Shown: positions 7,295-16,140, numbered from the stretch's first letter. The stretch is DNA of 19,809 nucleotides from Candidatus Sabulitectum sp. (GCA_029940175.1 JAOZRM010000029.1:1-19809); one strand, 5' to 3'. A program made the numbers and translations. Notes: generated by a model from the sequence alone, not told the origin.

Positions 7295-8691
7295 CTGTTC
7301 TCACCCTCCAGGGCTTTGCGGTAAACTTCCATATACTCACTAACTCTGTTTTCCCATGAAAAGTCAGTTCTCATGCATTTTCTCCTGTACCATGCCCATT
7401 TTCTTCTGTTCTCCCAGGCATGAAGAAGACGCTCCACAGCCTCCATGAATGCATCATATCCACCGGAAAAAGAAAAACCGGTATCCTGGGTAACAGTATC
7501 AGCAAGACCTCCAACAGATCTTACCAGCGGCACAGCACCGTAACGCATTGCCATCATCTGACCAAGACCGCATGGTTCAAAAACCGAGGGCATGAGAAAT
7601 GCATCAGCAGCTGCAAATATTCTTCTCGCCTGACTGTCATCGTAAGCAATTGTTACCGATACTCTTTGAGGATGGTTGTCGGCGAATTTCTGAAGTGCCT
7701 GTTCAGCCCATGGATCACCAGTACCCAGAACTGCCAGACTGAAATTCATATCCATCAGTCTATCCAGTCCCGATGTAATGAGATCGATACCTTTTTGTGA
7801 GGTAAGTCTGGTTACCATACCGAGAAGCGGAGCTTCCCCGGCAGGCTTAAGACCCAGTTCATAACAAAGTCTCTTTTTACAAACTGCTTTCCCTGCCATA
7901 TTTCCAATCGAATAGTTGCTGAATATTTTTGTGTCTGTGGCAGGATCCCAGAGAACAGGATCAATTCCATTGAGAATCCCTGTAAGCTTATGTGAGTGCT
8001 TTCTGAGAACGCCATCAAGAGCACATCCGAATTCAGGGGTTGTGATCTCTCCTGCATAGGTAGGGCTTACAGTTGTAATACGATCAGCAAAAGTGATGCC
8101 ACCCTTGAGAGAATTCCAGTCTCCCCAGAACTCAAGTCCGTCTATACTGTAAAGAGTCTCCGGAAGGAACGTTGGGGCATAATCATAGTGCGGATAACGG
8201 CCCTGAAATTGGAGATTATGTATGGTCAGCACGGTTGCTGTGTCCACTTCTCTGAGGTAAACAGGAATAAGCGCCGTCTGCCAGTCGTGACAATGGATAA
8301 CATCCGGTACAAACCCATCAAGGCTGGAGAGAGAAGCTACGGCTCTGCTGAAAAAGGAGAATCTGGCAGCATTATCATCCCAGGAGGTATCAGGTGTTGG
8401 GCCGTAAATACCCTTTCTCTTGAAATACTCATCTTTGGCAACCAGAAATACTGTTACTCCTGCAATCTCAGTTCGGGCAAGCCCAAAAGTCTCTTCAAGA
8501 AATGTTTTCTGGGGAGCAATCCATTGAATCGTTAAGCCTTCAGTTACGATATCACTGTAATAAGGAATGATCACCGAAGATTCAACGCCATCAGTTTTGT
8601 TAAGAGCATGAGGAAGGGCACCAACCACAGAGCTCAGTCCTCCTGTACTGATCAGGGGGTAAACCTCCGACGCTGCATGAAGAATTCTCAT
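7291..8691 (-). CDS. glgA: Glycogen (starch) synthase, GT5
   Basis: 466 residues from the ATG at 8691, which overlaps the DedA stop as ATGA and gives the usual MRILHAASEVYPL start. A GTG at 8703 would add four residues. The enzyme transfers glucose from a nucleotide sugar to a growing alpha-1,4-glucan. Family motifs are present in order: HCHDWQTAL, NGIDPVLWDP, VTRLTSQKG and VFEPCGLGQMMAMRYG, then GGLADTV near the C-terminus. One position is odd. The N-terminal KxGG motif that contacts the sugar nucleotide reads STGGL, so the Lys equivalent to E. coli Lys15 is Ser15. No glgB, glgC or glgP lies nearby. It is translationally coupled to both neighbours. Confidence 0.94.
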   Translation of the reverse strand: MRILHAASEVYPLISTGGLSSVVGALPHALNKTDGVESSVIIPYYSDIVTEGLTIQWIAPQKTFLEETFGLARTEIAGVTVFLVAKDEYFKRKGIYGPTPDTSWDDNAARFSFFSRAVASLSSLDGFVPDVIHCHDWQTALIPVYLREVDTATVLTIHNLQFQGRYPHYDYAPTFLPETLYSIDGLEFWGDWNSLKGGITFADRITTVSPTYAGEITTPEFGCALDGVLRKHSHKLTGILNGIDPVLWDPATDTKIFSNYSIGNMAGKAVCKKRLCYELGLKPAGEAPLLGMVTRLTSQKGIDLITSGLDRLMDMNFSLAVLGTGDPWAEQALQKFADNHPQRVSVTIAYDDSQARRIFAAADAFLMPSVFEPCGLGQMMAMRYGAVPLVRSVGGLADTVTQDTGFSFSGGYDAFMEAVERLLHAWENRRKWAWYRRKCMRTDFSWENRVSEYMEVYRKALEGENR

Positions 8692-9299
8692 CTCTCTCCC
8701 CACTTCATTCTGATTAGCAGGATCGCCCCGCCAATAAGTACTGCGGCCAGAATGGCCATAAGAAGAAGTGCAGTGAGTTCACCCATGAAATCTGTTGCTT
8801 TGTCAAGCTCTGCTCCCAGCACATACCCGGCACCAACCATCAGCGCGTACCAAAAAACAACACTGATGGACGAATAGGTAATAACTGATGATTTCTTCAT
8901 TCCCGAGGAAGCAGCAACAACAACAAGAAGCGATCTTATCCCGGGTATGAAACGGCTGAAGATCAAGATCCATGAACCGTGTTTGCTAAGAAGTTTCCTG
9001 GCTCTTTCGAAACCGTTCTTCCCCGAGGCTTTGATCACCAGAGCTTCCATTTTTTCCAGCTTTGAGCTTCTACCCATAGAGTCAAGGATGAATGTTGATG
9101 CCATGCATCCCAAGAACCCCGGGATAAGCAGAAGAAGGGCGGGAATATCTCTGCTGAATCCAAGACCGGATAAAGCAATGTATAGAACATCTCCTGGAAA
9201 CGGAGGAAACAGAGTTTCTACAAAGGCGATCACACCCAGTAATGATGCATGCCAGATGTTGCTGATTCCCAGGAAGAATTGCCAGATGGTCTCTGTCAC
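8688..9299 (-). CDS. DedA-family membrane protein (SNARE-associated/VTT domain)
   Basis: 203 residues from the GTG at 9299, which overlaps the ispDF stop as GTGA and has a strong GGAGG five bases upstream. A longer reading frame to 9335 would lie inside ispDF and is not preferred. The family signature is visible: FVETLFPPFPGD (26-37) with acidic residues Glu28 and Asp37, and FSRFIPGIR (114-122) with Arg116 and Arg122. Several hydrophobic segments and a membrane-reentrant pattern surround them. DedA proteins are inner-membrane transporters or flippases linked to lipid carriers (some recycle undecaprenyl phosphate) and to membrane homeostasis. Sitting directly after the isoprenoid gene ispDF is suggestive for a lipid-carrier role, but that is inference. 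Confidence 0.92.
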   Translation of the reverse strand: MTETIWQFFLGISNIWHASLLGVIAFVETLFPPFPGDVLYIALSGLGFSRDIPALLLLIPGFLGCMASTFILDSMGRSSKLEKMEALVIKASGKNGFERARKLLSKHGSWILIFSRFIPGIRSLLVVVAASSGMKKSSVITYSSISVVFWYALMVGAGYVLGAELDKATDFMGELTALLLMAILAAVLIGGAILLIRMKWGER

Positions 9300-10438
9300 A
9301 AAGCCCTCCGTGCCAGTTGAGCAAGCACACTGCATCCCACACCTTTGCCCTGAGCGAGTTCACCGATTGTATTGGTTGTGGTTCCCTTTATCCAGATTCT
9401 TTCAACTGCTATCCCCACGATCTCTGAAAGCCTGTTCATGAGCATGTCTCTTACTGGTGTTATTTTAGGTCTCTCTCCAATAACTGTAACATCCAGCCTC
9501 TCAATCTCCCAGCCTGCGGTCCTGACTTTCTCTACACATATGGAGAGAAGGTGAGAACTGTCAGCATCTTTCCACTCAGATCCCGCCGGAGGAAACAGAG
9601 TTCCAATATCACCAAGCCTGGAAGCGGATAGAATGGCATCAGCAACAGCGTGCAAAACCACATCTCCGTCCGAGTGCCCCATTAAGCCTTCAGTTTCCGA
9701 AAGCCTGCACCCGCAGAATAAAAGAGGTCTTCCAGACTCAAAGGGGTGAAAGTCAAGACCGGTACCTAAGACCCTCACTGATCTGTCCATGAGAAATGAA
9801 AGCAATTCAGCGTCTTCCCTGTCTGTAAGCTTGATGTTTTTTCTGGTTCCTGCAACAGTTGTAACCACCTCTCCAGCAACCTCAAAAGCAGATGCCTCAT
9901 CGGTGATGTCACCAGCACCCTCAAGAACTTCAATAAGCTTTTCCAGCTGAAATCCCTGAGGAGTCTGACTCAAACCTAATTCCTCTCTGTTCACGGTTTC
10001 CATCACAACATCTCCATCAATTCTTTTCACCGTATCACGAACAGGAATAACAGGTATCACAGCAACATTCTTCAAGGTTGCATCCATCACGCGCTTTATA
10101 CACTCCATGCCGGGAAGAGGTCGTGCTCCATCGTGGATCATGACATGTGTAACTCCCTGAGAGTGCAGAAAGTGCAGTCCGTTCATAACTGAATCCTGCC
10201 TCCTGCTTCCCCCTGAGACTGTGTTCAGCCATGATGGAGGTTCCCACCACACTCGCCAGTGATCACCTGGAGGTGTCACCACCACAAGATGATTCACCAG
10301 AGACTTGAAAGCTCTTACAGAATGACTGATCACACTCTCACCGGCAAGCTGGGTGAACTGCTTGGGAATATCTCCACCGAACCGGGTTCCGGTTCCTGCA
10401 GCTACGATAACCACACCCCAATCAGGAGTCCTGGGCAT
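9296..10438 (-). CDS. ispDF: Bifunctional IspD/IspF (MEP cytidylyltransferase and MECDP synthase)
   Basis: 380 residues, two steps of the non-mevalonate isoprenoid pathway in one chain. IspD (about 7-218) activates methylerythritol 4-phosphate with CTP. It shows AAGTGTRFGGDIPKQF (13-28), HDGARP (102-107) and Lys203 in NIKLT. IspF (about 222-380) cyclises the CDP intermediate. It shows the metal ligands Asp229 and His231 in LDFHPF, then GHSDGDVVLHA (254-264) with His263. The usual TTTE of IspF is TTTN at 353-356. The fusion order is the same as in known IspDF proteins of Alphaproteobacteria and Campylobacterota, where IspE joins it. No ispE is in the window. The start overlaps the PIN/TRAM gene by 17 bases and the stop is coupled to dedA. 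Confidence 0.96.
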   Translation of the reverse strand: MPRTPDWGVVIVAAGTGTRFGGDIPKQFTQLAGESVISHSVRAFKSLVNHLVVVTPPGDHWRVWWEPPSWLNTVSGGSRRQDSVMNGLHFLHSQGVTHVMIHDGARPLPGMECIKRVMDATLKNVAVIPVIPVRDTVKRIDGDVVMETVNREELGLSQTPQGFQLEKLIEVLEGAGDITDEASAFEVAGEVVTTVAGTRKNIKLTDREDAELLSFLMDRSVRVLGTGLDFHPFESGRPLLFCGCRLSETEGLMGHSDGDVVLHAVADAILSASRLGDIGTLFPPAGSEWKDADSSHLLSICVEKVRTAGWEIERLDVTVIGERPKITPVRDMLMNRLSEIVGIAVERIWIKGTTTNTIGELAQGKGVGCSVLAQLARRAL

Positions 10439-11438
10439 TTTCCCCGTTACCTTCTGATGCTACCTTACCAAAAACCATAGTTCCACCCTTGGCGCGGAAT
10501 GTTGTATGAGTAGTAACCTGAGTCTCTTTACCGATGAGATCTCCTGCTTCATCAACCACAACCATTGTTCCGTCAGAAAGGAACCCTACTCCCTGTGTTG
10601 AGGTTCTTCCTTTCTTCTGAATTCTCACAGTGAATGAATCTCCCGGCAGTACAACTTCTCTAGATGCAGGTCCCACGTCAGAAAGCCGGATGACCCTGAT
10701 ACCCTCGCGCTCTGCGGTGTCAGCCATTTCCACATCACCGGTAAGAAGACAGACCTTCTCTTCGCGAAGCCATTTAAGCATCCTGTGCTTTTCTCTCTCT
10801 CCCTCGCCAAAATCATGGTATCCCATGAGGCCACCGGATTTCCCAACGGCTTCTTCAAGTCTTTGGATTGTCTCAGTTGCCCTTCTTGCTCTTCCTCTTT
10901 TAACGATGTTCCGGCCTTTCTGCATCTCATCAATGTTGTGTTTCACAGACAACGGAATTGAGAATGGTCCGGGTAAAAGCCCGGCAAGAGAAAGATCAGC
11001 AACTCTTCCATCCACTGCTGCGGAAAGATCAACAAGAACAGGCATGTTCCACCGAGGACCAGTCTCCTCCTCAATGCTGATCAATTGAAGTTTTCTTCCT
11101 TTGTTAACGGCAACTACTGCGAAGACATATGCAAATGCCACTGGAATAAGTACCAGCAGATCCGACCAGGATGATTTCCATGTATCGTCATGAATTCCAA
11201 TTTTGAGAATTAGAACAAGCAGAATTCCAATTACGAGACCAATTGTGGAGCCAGCAGTGACATACACAAGCTTATCAGCTGAGACCTTAACTATCATCCG
11301 CTCAAGGATAGCTGCAATTATTCCAATTCCCAGTCCGATGAAGCCCACCATAAGACTGCCTGAAGCCAGGGATCCTGCAAGGCCGAGGGCGAGAATGAAT
11401 AGAATACGCACTTCCCAGCCTTTCTTTAACTTAACCAT
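10422..11438 (-). CDS. PIN/TRAM-domain membrane protein (YacL-like)
   Basis: 338 residues. The N-terminus has about four membrane spans (12-31, 33-50, 57-80, 92-112). A PIN nuclease-fold domain follows at about 132-255 with acidic residues Asp137 (VLVDLS), Asp143 (VDGR), Glu171 and Asp235 (LTGD). The segment GRARRATETIQRL at 182-194 matches the conserved Arg-rich stretch of YacL proteins. A TRAM RNA-binding domain lies at about 263-325. Such proteins are taken to be membrane-anchored ribonucleases; the target is not known. The start ATG has AGGAG upstream and overlaps radA by 13 bases. In Bacillus the same gene lies between disA and ispD, so the order radA-PIN/TRAM-ispDF is ancestral synteny minus disA. 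Confidence 0.92.
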   Translation of the reverse strand: MVKLKKGWEVRILFILALGLAGSLASGSLMVGFIGLGIGIIAAILERMIVKVSADKLVYVTAGSTIGLVIGILLVLILKIGIHDDTWKSSWSDLLVLIPVAFAYVFAVVAVNKGRKLQLISIEEETGPRWNMPVLVDLSAAVDGRVADLSLAGLLPGPFSIPLSVKHNIDEMQKGRNIVKRGRARRATETIQRLEEAVGKSGGLMGYHDFGEGEREKHRMLKWLREEKVCLLTGDVEMADTAEREGIRVIRLSDVGPASREVVLPGDSFTVRIQKKGRTSTQGVGFLSDGTMVVVDEAGDLIGKETQVTTHTTFRAKGGTMVFGKVASEGNGENAQDS

Positions 11439-12802
11439 TCTTCTCCTTTTTCCACCAGAAGCCCTGAAATAGCAGCAGAAAGTGTGCTGAATCTGAATTT
11501 AGCTCCGGTGTTTTCTGTTTTTTCACGGGCACAGGCCAGGTTGGTAAATCCAAGGTTGCCTGATTCCGCAAGTCTTCTGTCAATTCCGGCCACGGGTCTG
11601 ATCTCGCCACCGAGACCAACTTCCCCGCTCAATGCCGTGTCTTTTTTTAGCGGTCTTTCCAGTCGACTGGATGCAACCGCAAGGCAAACAGCCATATCTG
11701 CGCCGGGATCCACAATACTGAATCCCCCGGCCACATTCACATAAACATCCTGATTCCCCAATTCAATGCCACACCTTCTTTCCAGAACTGCAAGCAGCAT
11801 TGCAAGCCTTCCGGAGTCGAAGCCGGTGGCTTTTCTCTGGGGAAAACCGTAGTGAGTGGTACTGGTCAAAGCCTGTATCTCCACCAGAAAGGGTCTTGTT
11901 CCTTCCATAATGGCAGCCACAGCTGAACCTGCACCGAGCCCTCCGTCTCTCTGAAGGAAATAGCCGGATGCATCTGCCACTTCCCTCAACCCTTTCTCCT
12001 TCATCTCAAAAACACCCAGCTCACTGGTAGAGCCAAATCTGTTCTTAACCGCTCTGAGAAGTCTGAACTGGTGAAATGAATCACCTTCAAAGCTCACAAC
12101 AGCATCAACAAGATGTTCCAGAACTTTAGGCCCAGCAATGGACCCCTCTTTGGTAACATGTCCGATAACAAAAACTGTTAGTTCCCTTGGCTTGGCCAGG
12201 TTAACAAGGCTGGAAGCGCATTGTCTCACCTGAGAGACAGAACCTGCCGCACTTGAAAGCTGATCTGTGTGAAGGGTTTGTATGGAATCAACTATAAGCA
12301 CCTGGTAATTATCCGCCTCGATCTTCTTCTCCACGGTGGCAAGATCAGTGGTTGGAAGAAGCATAAGACCGGCAGATGGTGTTCCCACTCTTCTTGCCCT
12401 GTCTGCAACCTGCCCTGGAGACTCTTCACCGGTGGCATACAGAACCTTAAGCCCCTTCTCCGCCATGTTCATTGCAGCCTGTATCATCAGAGTACTCTTT
12501 CCGATACCTGGCTGGCCACCTATGAGAATTACAGATCCTTTGAAAGCTCCACCACCAAGAACTCTATCAAACTCACCTATGTGGGTGGAAATCCTTTCTC
12601 CATTCTCAACATTAACATCAACAATACTGATTGCGTCAACTTTTGCTAAATACTCAGACTGGGAAGATCGTGATGTTTTTTCAACCAGTTCCTCCACCAT
12701 GGTATTCCAACTGCCGCAATGGGAGCATTTTCCCGCCCATACAGGAGATTCTCCCCCGCATTCAGTACAGAAAAAAACTGATCTCGGTTTCTTTCCTGCC
12801 AT
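11426..12802 (-). CDS. radA: DNA repair ATPase/helicase RadA (Sms)
   Basis: 458 residues, full length. RadA is a hexameric RecA-like motor that drives branch migration in recombinational repair. An N-terminal zinc finger has Cys12, Cys15, Cys26 and Cys29. Walker A is GGQPGIGKST (95-104). Walker B ends at Asp172 in VLIVDSIQT. The RadA-specific KNRFG motif is at 253-257. The C-terminal third is the Lon-protease-like domain (GGFSIVDPGADMAVCLAVASS region). The start ATG shares one base with the dnaB stop (TAATG). Coupling to the replicative helicase is fitting because RadA resembles a DnaB-type helicase and acts at forks. Confidence 0.97.
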   Translation of the reverse strand: MAGKKPRSVFFCTECGGESPVWAGKCSHCGSWNTMVEELVEKTSRSSQSEYLAKVDAISIVDVNVENGERISTHIGEFDRVLGGGAFKGSVILIGGQPGIGKSTLMIQAAMNMAEKGLKVLYATGEESPGQVADRARRVGTPSAGLMLLPTTDLATVEKKIEADNYQVLIVDSIQTLHTDQLSSAAGSVSQVRQCASSLVNLAKPRELTVFVIGHVTKEGSIAGPKVLEHLVDAVVSFEGDSFHQFRLLRAVKNRFGSTSELGVFEMKEKGLREVADASGYFLQRDGGLGAGSAVAAIMEGTRPFLVEIQALTSTTHYGFPQRKATGFDSGRLAMLLAVLERRCGIELGNQDVYVNVAGGFSIVDPGADMAVCLAVASSRLERPLKKDTALSGEVGLGGEIRPVAGIDRRLAESGNLGFTNLACAREKTENTGAKFRFSTLSAAISGLLVEKGEEWLS

Positions 12803-14154
12803 TAAAATCCGTCGTCCTGCATATCATCAGGATAAAAAGTGGTGGTGGAAGCATTGAAGATAAGTCTGATATCGCCTCTCTGACCCTTTCTCTGCTTAGC
12901 AATTTTAAGAAGAATTCGCCTGAGTCCACCCTGGGCACGGTCATCCTCTTTTCCCGAATCGGCATTCTCGTCATGAAGGAACATTACAAGATCCGCGTCC
13001 TGCTCAATTGCTCCGGAATCACGAAGATCACTCAACCTCGGTGGTCCCTCTCGTTTTGCAGCACCTCTGCTAAGTTGCGACAGGACCATTACAGGCACTT
13101 TCAAATCTTTTGCAAGACCCTTCAGATCCGAAGAGTTCTTTGCCACTTTAAGTTGATGGTTCTCCACTCCGTCATCTCCCTGCATAAGCTGCAGGTAATC
13201 CACAAAGACCGCAGAGATCCCGTTCTTTTCTCGTTGAGCAAGTCTCCTTGTTTTCGCTCTGATCTCCGCAGAAGAGATTGAAGGTGTATCGTCAATAAAG
13301 ATGGGAAGCTCGCTGAGAGTTAATGCAGCTTTGTCCAGATCATCAAAAAAATGATCAGCCAGTGTGCCATCTACAATAGCTTGGATGCCCACGCCCGCCA
13401 TAGAACTGACCATCCTCTGAGTTAACTGTTCCGCAGTCATTTCAAGGCTGAAAAATACAACTGCACCCGTTGCCTGTTCTGCTATGTTGCGAGCCATGTT
13501 CAAGGCAAGACTGGTTTTTCCCACACCGGGTCTTGCGGCTATTACATTCATCTCACCGGGGTGAAAACCTGTAGTCATTCTGTCCAGAGGCTCAAGCCCG
13601 GTGGACAGGCCTGTAACACCATCCTTTGCATCTCGCATGGTTCTGAATGTATTAATGGCTTCAGCAGTAAGTTCACCAACCTTGAAAAAGTCCTTTTGCG
13701 AAGAAGTTGTGCCAATGTCAAACATCTTCTGACTGATATCATCAAGAAGTTCAGTTGCATTCACATTGGTTGAAAAAACCTTGTCCATGCCCTGACTGGC
13801 AATGGACAGAAACTGCCTCAGTAAAGATCCGTCTTTTACAATCCTGCTGTAGCTGAGAACATTTGAAAGAAAAGGCAGGTCATCGGTTATACCTGCAATG
13901 TACTCCAGACCACCAGCTTCATCCAGCTCTCCCACTCTATCCAGTTCGTTTGTAACGGTTACCAGATCAATTGGTTCACCTCTGGAGTCGATGGATTTTG
14001 AAGCAAGGAAAATTCTACGATGCCTGTTGTCAAAGAAATCACTTTCCGACAGCATTGCAAATATCTCAATGGCAATTACTGAATCAAGAAGAATACCGGC
14101 AAGAACAGCTTTCTCAGCCTCTGCGCTCCAGGGTTGTTTACGACCTTCAGTCAT
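12802..14154 (-). CDS. dnaB: Replicative DNA helicase DnaB
   Basis: 450 residues. DnaB is the hexameric helicase that opens the replication fork. The N-terminal domain (about 8-110) begins with the standard PWSAEAEKAVLAGIL. The RecA-like core has Walker A ARPGVGKTS (207-215, Lys213), the catalytic Glu238 in FSLEM and Walker B VFVDYLQLMQ (316-325, Asp319). SQLSRG and SDLRDSGAIEQDAD follow. No intein interrupts the Walker A or H4 motif, both common intein sites in DnaB. The start ATG shares one base with the upstream UDG stop. The usual neighbour rplI is absent. Confidence 0.97.
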   Translation of the reverse strand: MTEGRKQPWSAEAEKAVLAGILLDSVIAIEIFAMLSESDFFDNRHRRIFLASKSIDSRGEPIDLVTVTNELDRVGELDEAGGLEYIAGITDDLPFLSNVLSYSRIVKDGSLLRQFLSIASQGMDKVFSTNVNATELLDDISQKMFDIGTTSSQKDFFKVGELTAEAINTFRTMRDAKDGVTGLSTGLEPLDRMTTGFHPGEMNVIAARPGVGKTSLALNMARNIAEQATGAVVFFSLEMTAEQLTQRMVSSMAGVGIQAIVDGTLADHFFDDLDKAALTLSELPIFIDDTPSISSAEIRAKTRRLAQREKNGISAVFVDYLQLMQGDDGVENHQLKVAKNSSDLKGLAKDLKVPVMVLSQLSRGAAKREGPPRLSDLRDSGAIEQDADLVMFLHDENADSGKEDDRAQGGLRRILLKIAKQRKGQRGDIRLIFNASTTTFYPDDMQDDGF

Positions 14155-14858
14155 TACTTTTCTCCCGATTCCCGAGGCAGTCCAGCCTCTCCCATGAAGG
14201 ATTTCAGTCTTTTCATATCTTCCCAGACCGGTCTTTTCAGTGCAGGAGATCTAAGAAGTGCAGCAGGATGATATGTGACCAGAACCGGTGTATCCATATA
14301 GCTGTGAAATTCTCCTCTAAGCAAGCCAATCCCCGTTCGTGTGTTAAGCAGTGTTCTTGCAGCACTGGCTCCAAGTGCAATGATAACTCCCGGTTTCATT
14401 ATTTCAATCTGCTGCTCCAGAAATTTACTGCAGATCTCTGATTCAGAAGAGGATGGCGCTCTGTTATTGGGAGGTCTGCATTTAACAATGTTTGCTATGA
14501 ACAAATTCTCACGGTTCAGATCAATGGATGCAAGGATCTTATCAAGCAGTTTTCCTGATCGCCCCACAAAGGGTCTCCCGGTTTCATCCTCAGTAGCGCC
14601 CGGGCCTTCCCCAACTACGAGTATCCCGGCCTCTGAATTTCCTTCTCCAAAAACAATGTTTTTTCTGGTTGAGCCAAGAGGGCACTTCATGCACCCGGAA
14701 AGCTCTTCCTCAAGCGCAGCCATTTTCCCCGGTATTCCCTCAGGAATTACAATCTGCTCTTCTGCAACTTTTGTTTTAATCCACTCCGGCAGCACAAACA
14801 GCTGATCTACACCGAAACTCGCAACGGCCGCCCAGAACGGGTCCACTGTCTTACCCAT
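14154..14858 (-). CDS. Family 4 uracil-DNA glycosylase (iron-sulphur UDG)
   Basis: 234 residues. It removes uracil from DNA, the first step of base-excision repair after cytosine deamination. Four Cys for a [4Fe-4S] cluster are seen at 56, 59, 127 and 143 in the family's spacing (CMKC, then KCRPP, then ICSKF). The active-site motif GEGPGATEDETGRPFVG spans 83-99 and the second motif, YHPAALLR, spans 196-203. An extra 40-50 residues precede the cluster, as in proteins annotated as related to the phage SPO1 DNA polymerase N-terminus. The start overlaps the gmk-coaB stop by eight bases. Its place before dnaB and radA makes a short replication/repair block. Confidence 0.95.
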   Translation of the reverse strand: MGKTVDPFWAAVASFGVDQLFVLPEWIKTKVAEEQIVIPEGIPGKMAALEEELSGCMKCPLGSTRKNIVFGEGNSEAGILVVGEGPGATEDETGRPFVGRSGKLLDKILASIDLNRENLFIANIVKCRPPNNRAPSSSESEICSKFLEQQIEIMKPGVIIALGASAARTLLNTRTGIGLLRGEFHSYMDTPVLVTYHPAALLRSPALKRPVWEDMKRLKSFMGEAGLPRESGEK

Positions 14859-16140
14859 TTTTTTCGCTCTCTATTTCCCGTCCCAGAGCGGCTGCTATCC
14901 CGAAAGCAACAAACTTCTTTGAGCCGAAAGGTATCTCAATGCTTTTCTCACTGGAAGCAAAAAGAAGAGTTCCAGTATTGCATGCTGTTTCCATACCCGC
15001 TTCAGGCTTATCACCCATGTTCAGAAAAATAGCGAATGCTCCTTTTCTCTTCATTTTCAAACGTGCTCTTTCAATAGCATTTTCTCCGAATTCCAGTGCA
15101 AAGGACAACACCGGACAAGAGCAATCCAGGGAAGCTGTAACATCCGGAGTCGGTTCAAGGGTCAGCAAAACATTCCCGTCTCCTCTTTTCAGTTTACCTG
15201 AAACAGTGGTTGATGGAGAATAGTCTGCTACTGCCGCAGCCATAACAAGCAGATCTGCGTCAACTGTTTCCTCCTGGAGAGCTGAAAGCATATCACTGGC
15301 ACTTTCGACCTTAACAAGTCGAACAGGGCCAGGCGGTTCCATATTGAAGGCAGGACCGCTCACTAGAATTACCTCGGCACCAGCAGCAAGAAAAGCCTTG
15401 GCAAGAGAAACTCCCATGAGACCACTGGAACGATTGGAAACAAATCTGACCTGGTCAATCATCTCCCGGGTAGGACCTGATGAAACAACAACCCGCTTAC
15501 CCTCCCAGAAGCTGAGACCGTTCATATAGCCACTGTGATAATCAAGTGCCTGGACAGGCCAGCCAATGTTAAGAAGTTTCATCTTCTCTGCAAGAAAAAT
15601 ACTTTCGACCTGCTGTTTAGCCTTTTCCAGTACATCATTGCATATGAAATAATCAAACACACCCATGAATGACACCTCACCGGATGCTGCCAGCATCCGC
15701 TTCTCAACTGTCTTACCGGAATCTGTTTTCCTCTGTTCAAGACGATCTCGAAGTACATCACTGCTTGCAGGCAATACAAAAATAAGTACAGCAGATGGCA
15801 TTACCTCTTTTATCTGAACCGCTCCCTGTACATCAATATCCAGGATAACGCTGTTGCCGCAAGCCATCTGGTTCCGTACCCAGGAACTCTCGGTTCCATA
15901 TCTGTTTCCATGTACATGAGCCCACTCAAGGAAGTAGGAATTCTCAATTCGGCGGGAGAATTCTTCGTCATCCACAAAAAAGTAGTCTTCTCCGTGAATC
16001 TCTTCTCCCCGGGAAGCTCGGGTTGTTGTAGAGACAGAAAAATCAGCGCCCTTGTGGTTATCAACCAGATAATGGGCAAGAGTTGTCTTGCCTGCGCCGG
16101 AAGGCCCGGCCAGAACAAAGAGCATCCCGCTACTGAACAT
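14851..16140 (-). CDS. Guanylate kinase fused to a CoaB (phosphopantothenoylcysteine synthetase) domain
   Basis: 429 residues from the ATG at 16140 (AGG six bases upstream, overlapping the yicC stop by 11 bases). Residues 4-190 are guanylate kinase (GMP to GDP). The P-loop GPSGAGKTT is at 12-20, followed by SVSTTTRASRGEEIHGEDYFF and a GNRYGT motif. After a linker of about 25 residues, residues 213-425 are a CoaB domain, which joins Cys to 4'-phosphopantothenate using CTP. It shows SSGPTREMIDQVRF, SNRSSG at 235-240 with the conserved Asn, AAAVADYSP at 301-309 and KLKR at 316-319. The usual SSGKMG reads SSGLMG. The decarboxylase half (CoaC) is absent. No stop or frameshift separates the two parts. 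In many bacteria yicC, gmk, rpoZ and coaBC are consecutive, so the fusion arises naturally from this order. Confidence 0.93.
   Translation of the reverse strand: MFSSGMLFVLAGPSGAGKTTLAHYLVDNHKGADFSVSTTTRASRGEEIHGEDYFFVDDEEFSRRIENSYFLEWAHVHGNRYGTESSWVRNQMACGNSVILDIDVQGAVQIKEVMPSAVLIFVLPASSDVLRDRLEQRKTDSGKTVEKRMLAASGEVSFMGVFDYFICNDVLEKAKQQVESIFLAEKMKLLNIGWPVQALDYHSGYMNGLSFWEGKRVVVSSGPTREMIDQVRFVSNRSSGLMGVSLAKAFLAAGAEVILVSGPAFNMEPPGPVRLVKVESASDMLSALQEETVDADLLVMAAAVADYSPSTTVSGKLKRGDGNVLLTLEPTPDVTASLDCSCPVLSFALEFGENAIERARLKMKRKGAFAIFLNMGDKPEAGMETACNTGTLLFASSEKSIEIPFGSKKFVAFGIAAALGREIESEKNG

Noticed and set aside
12269..13281. Two long plus-strand open frames (126 and 216 residues) opposite radA and dnaB
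   Set aside because: They lie fully opposite strongly conserved genes, have no recognisable motifs, and their composition is that of an antisense reading. They are shadows.
12802..14154. Intein in dnaB or radA
   Set aside because: Walker A and H4 regions are continuous in both proteins and their lengths are normal.
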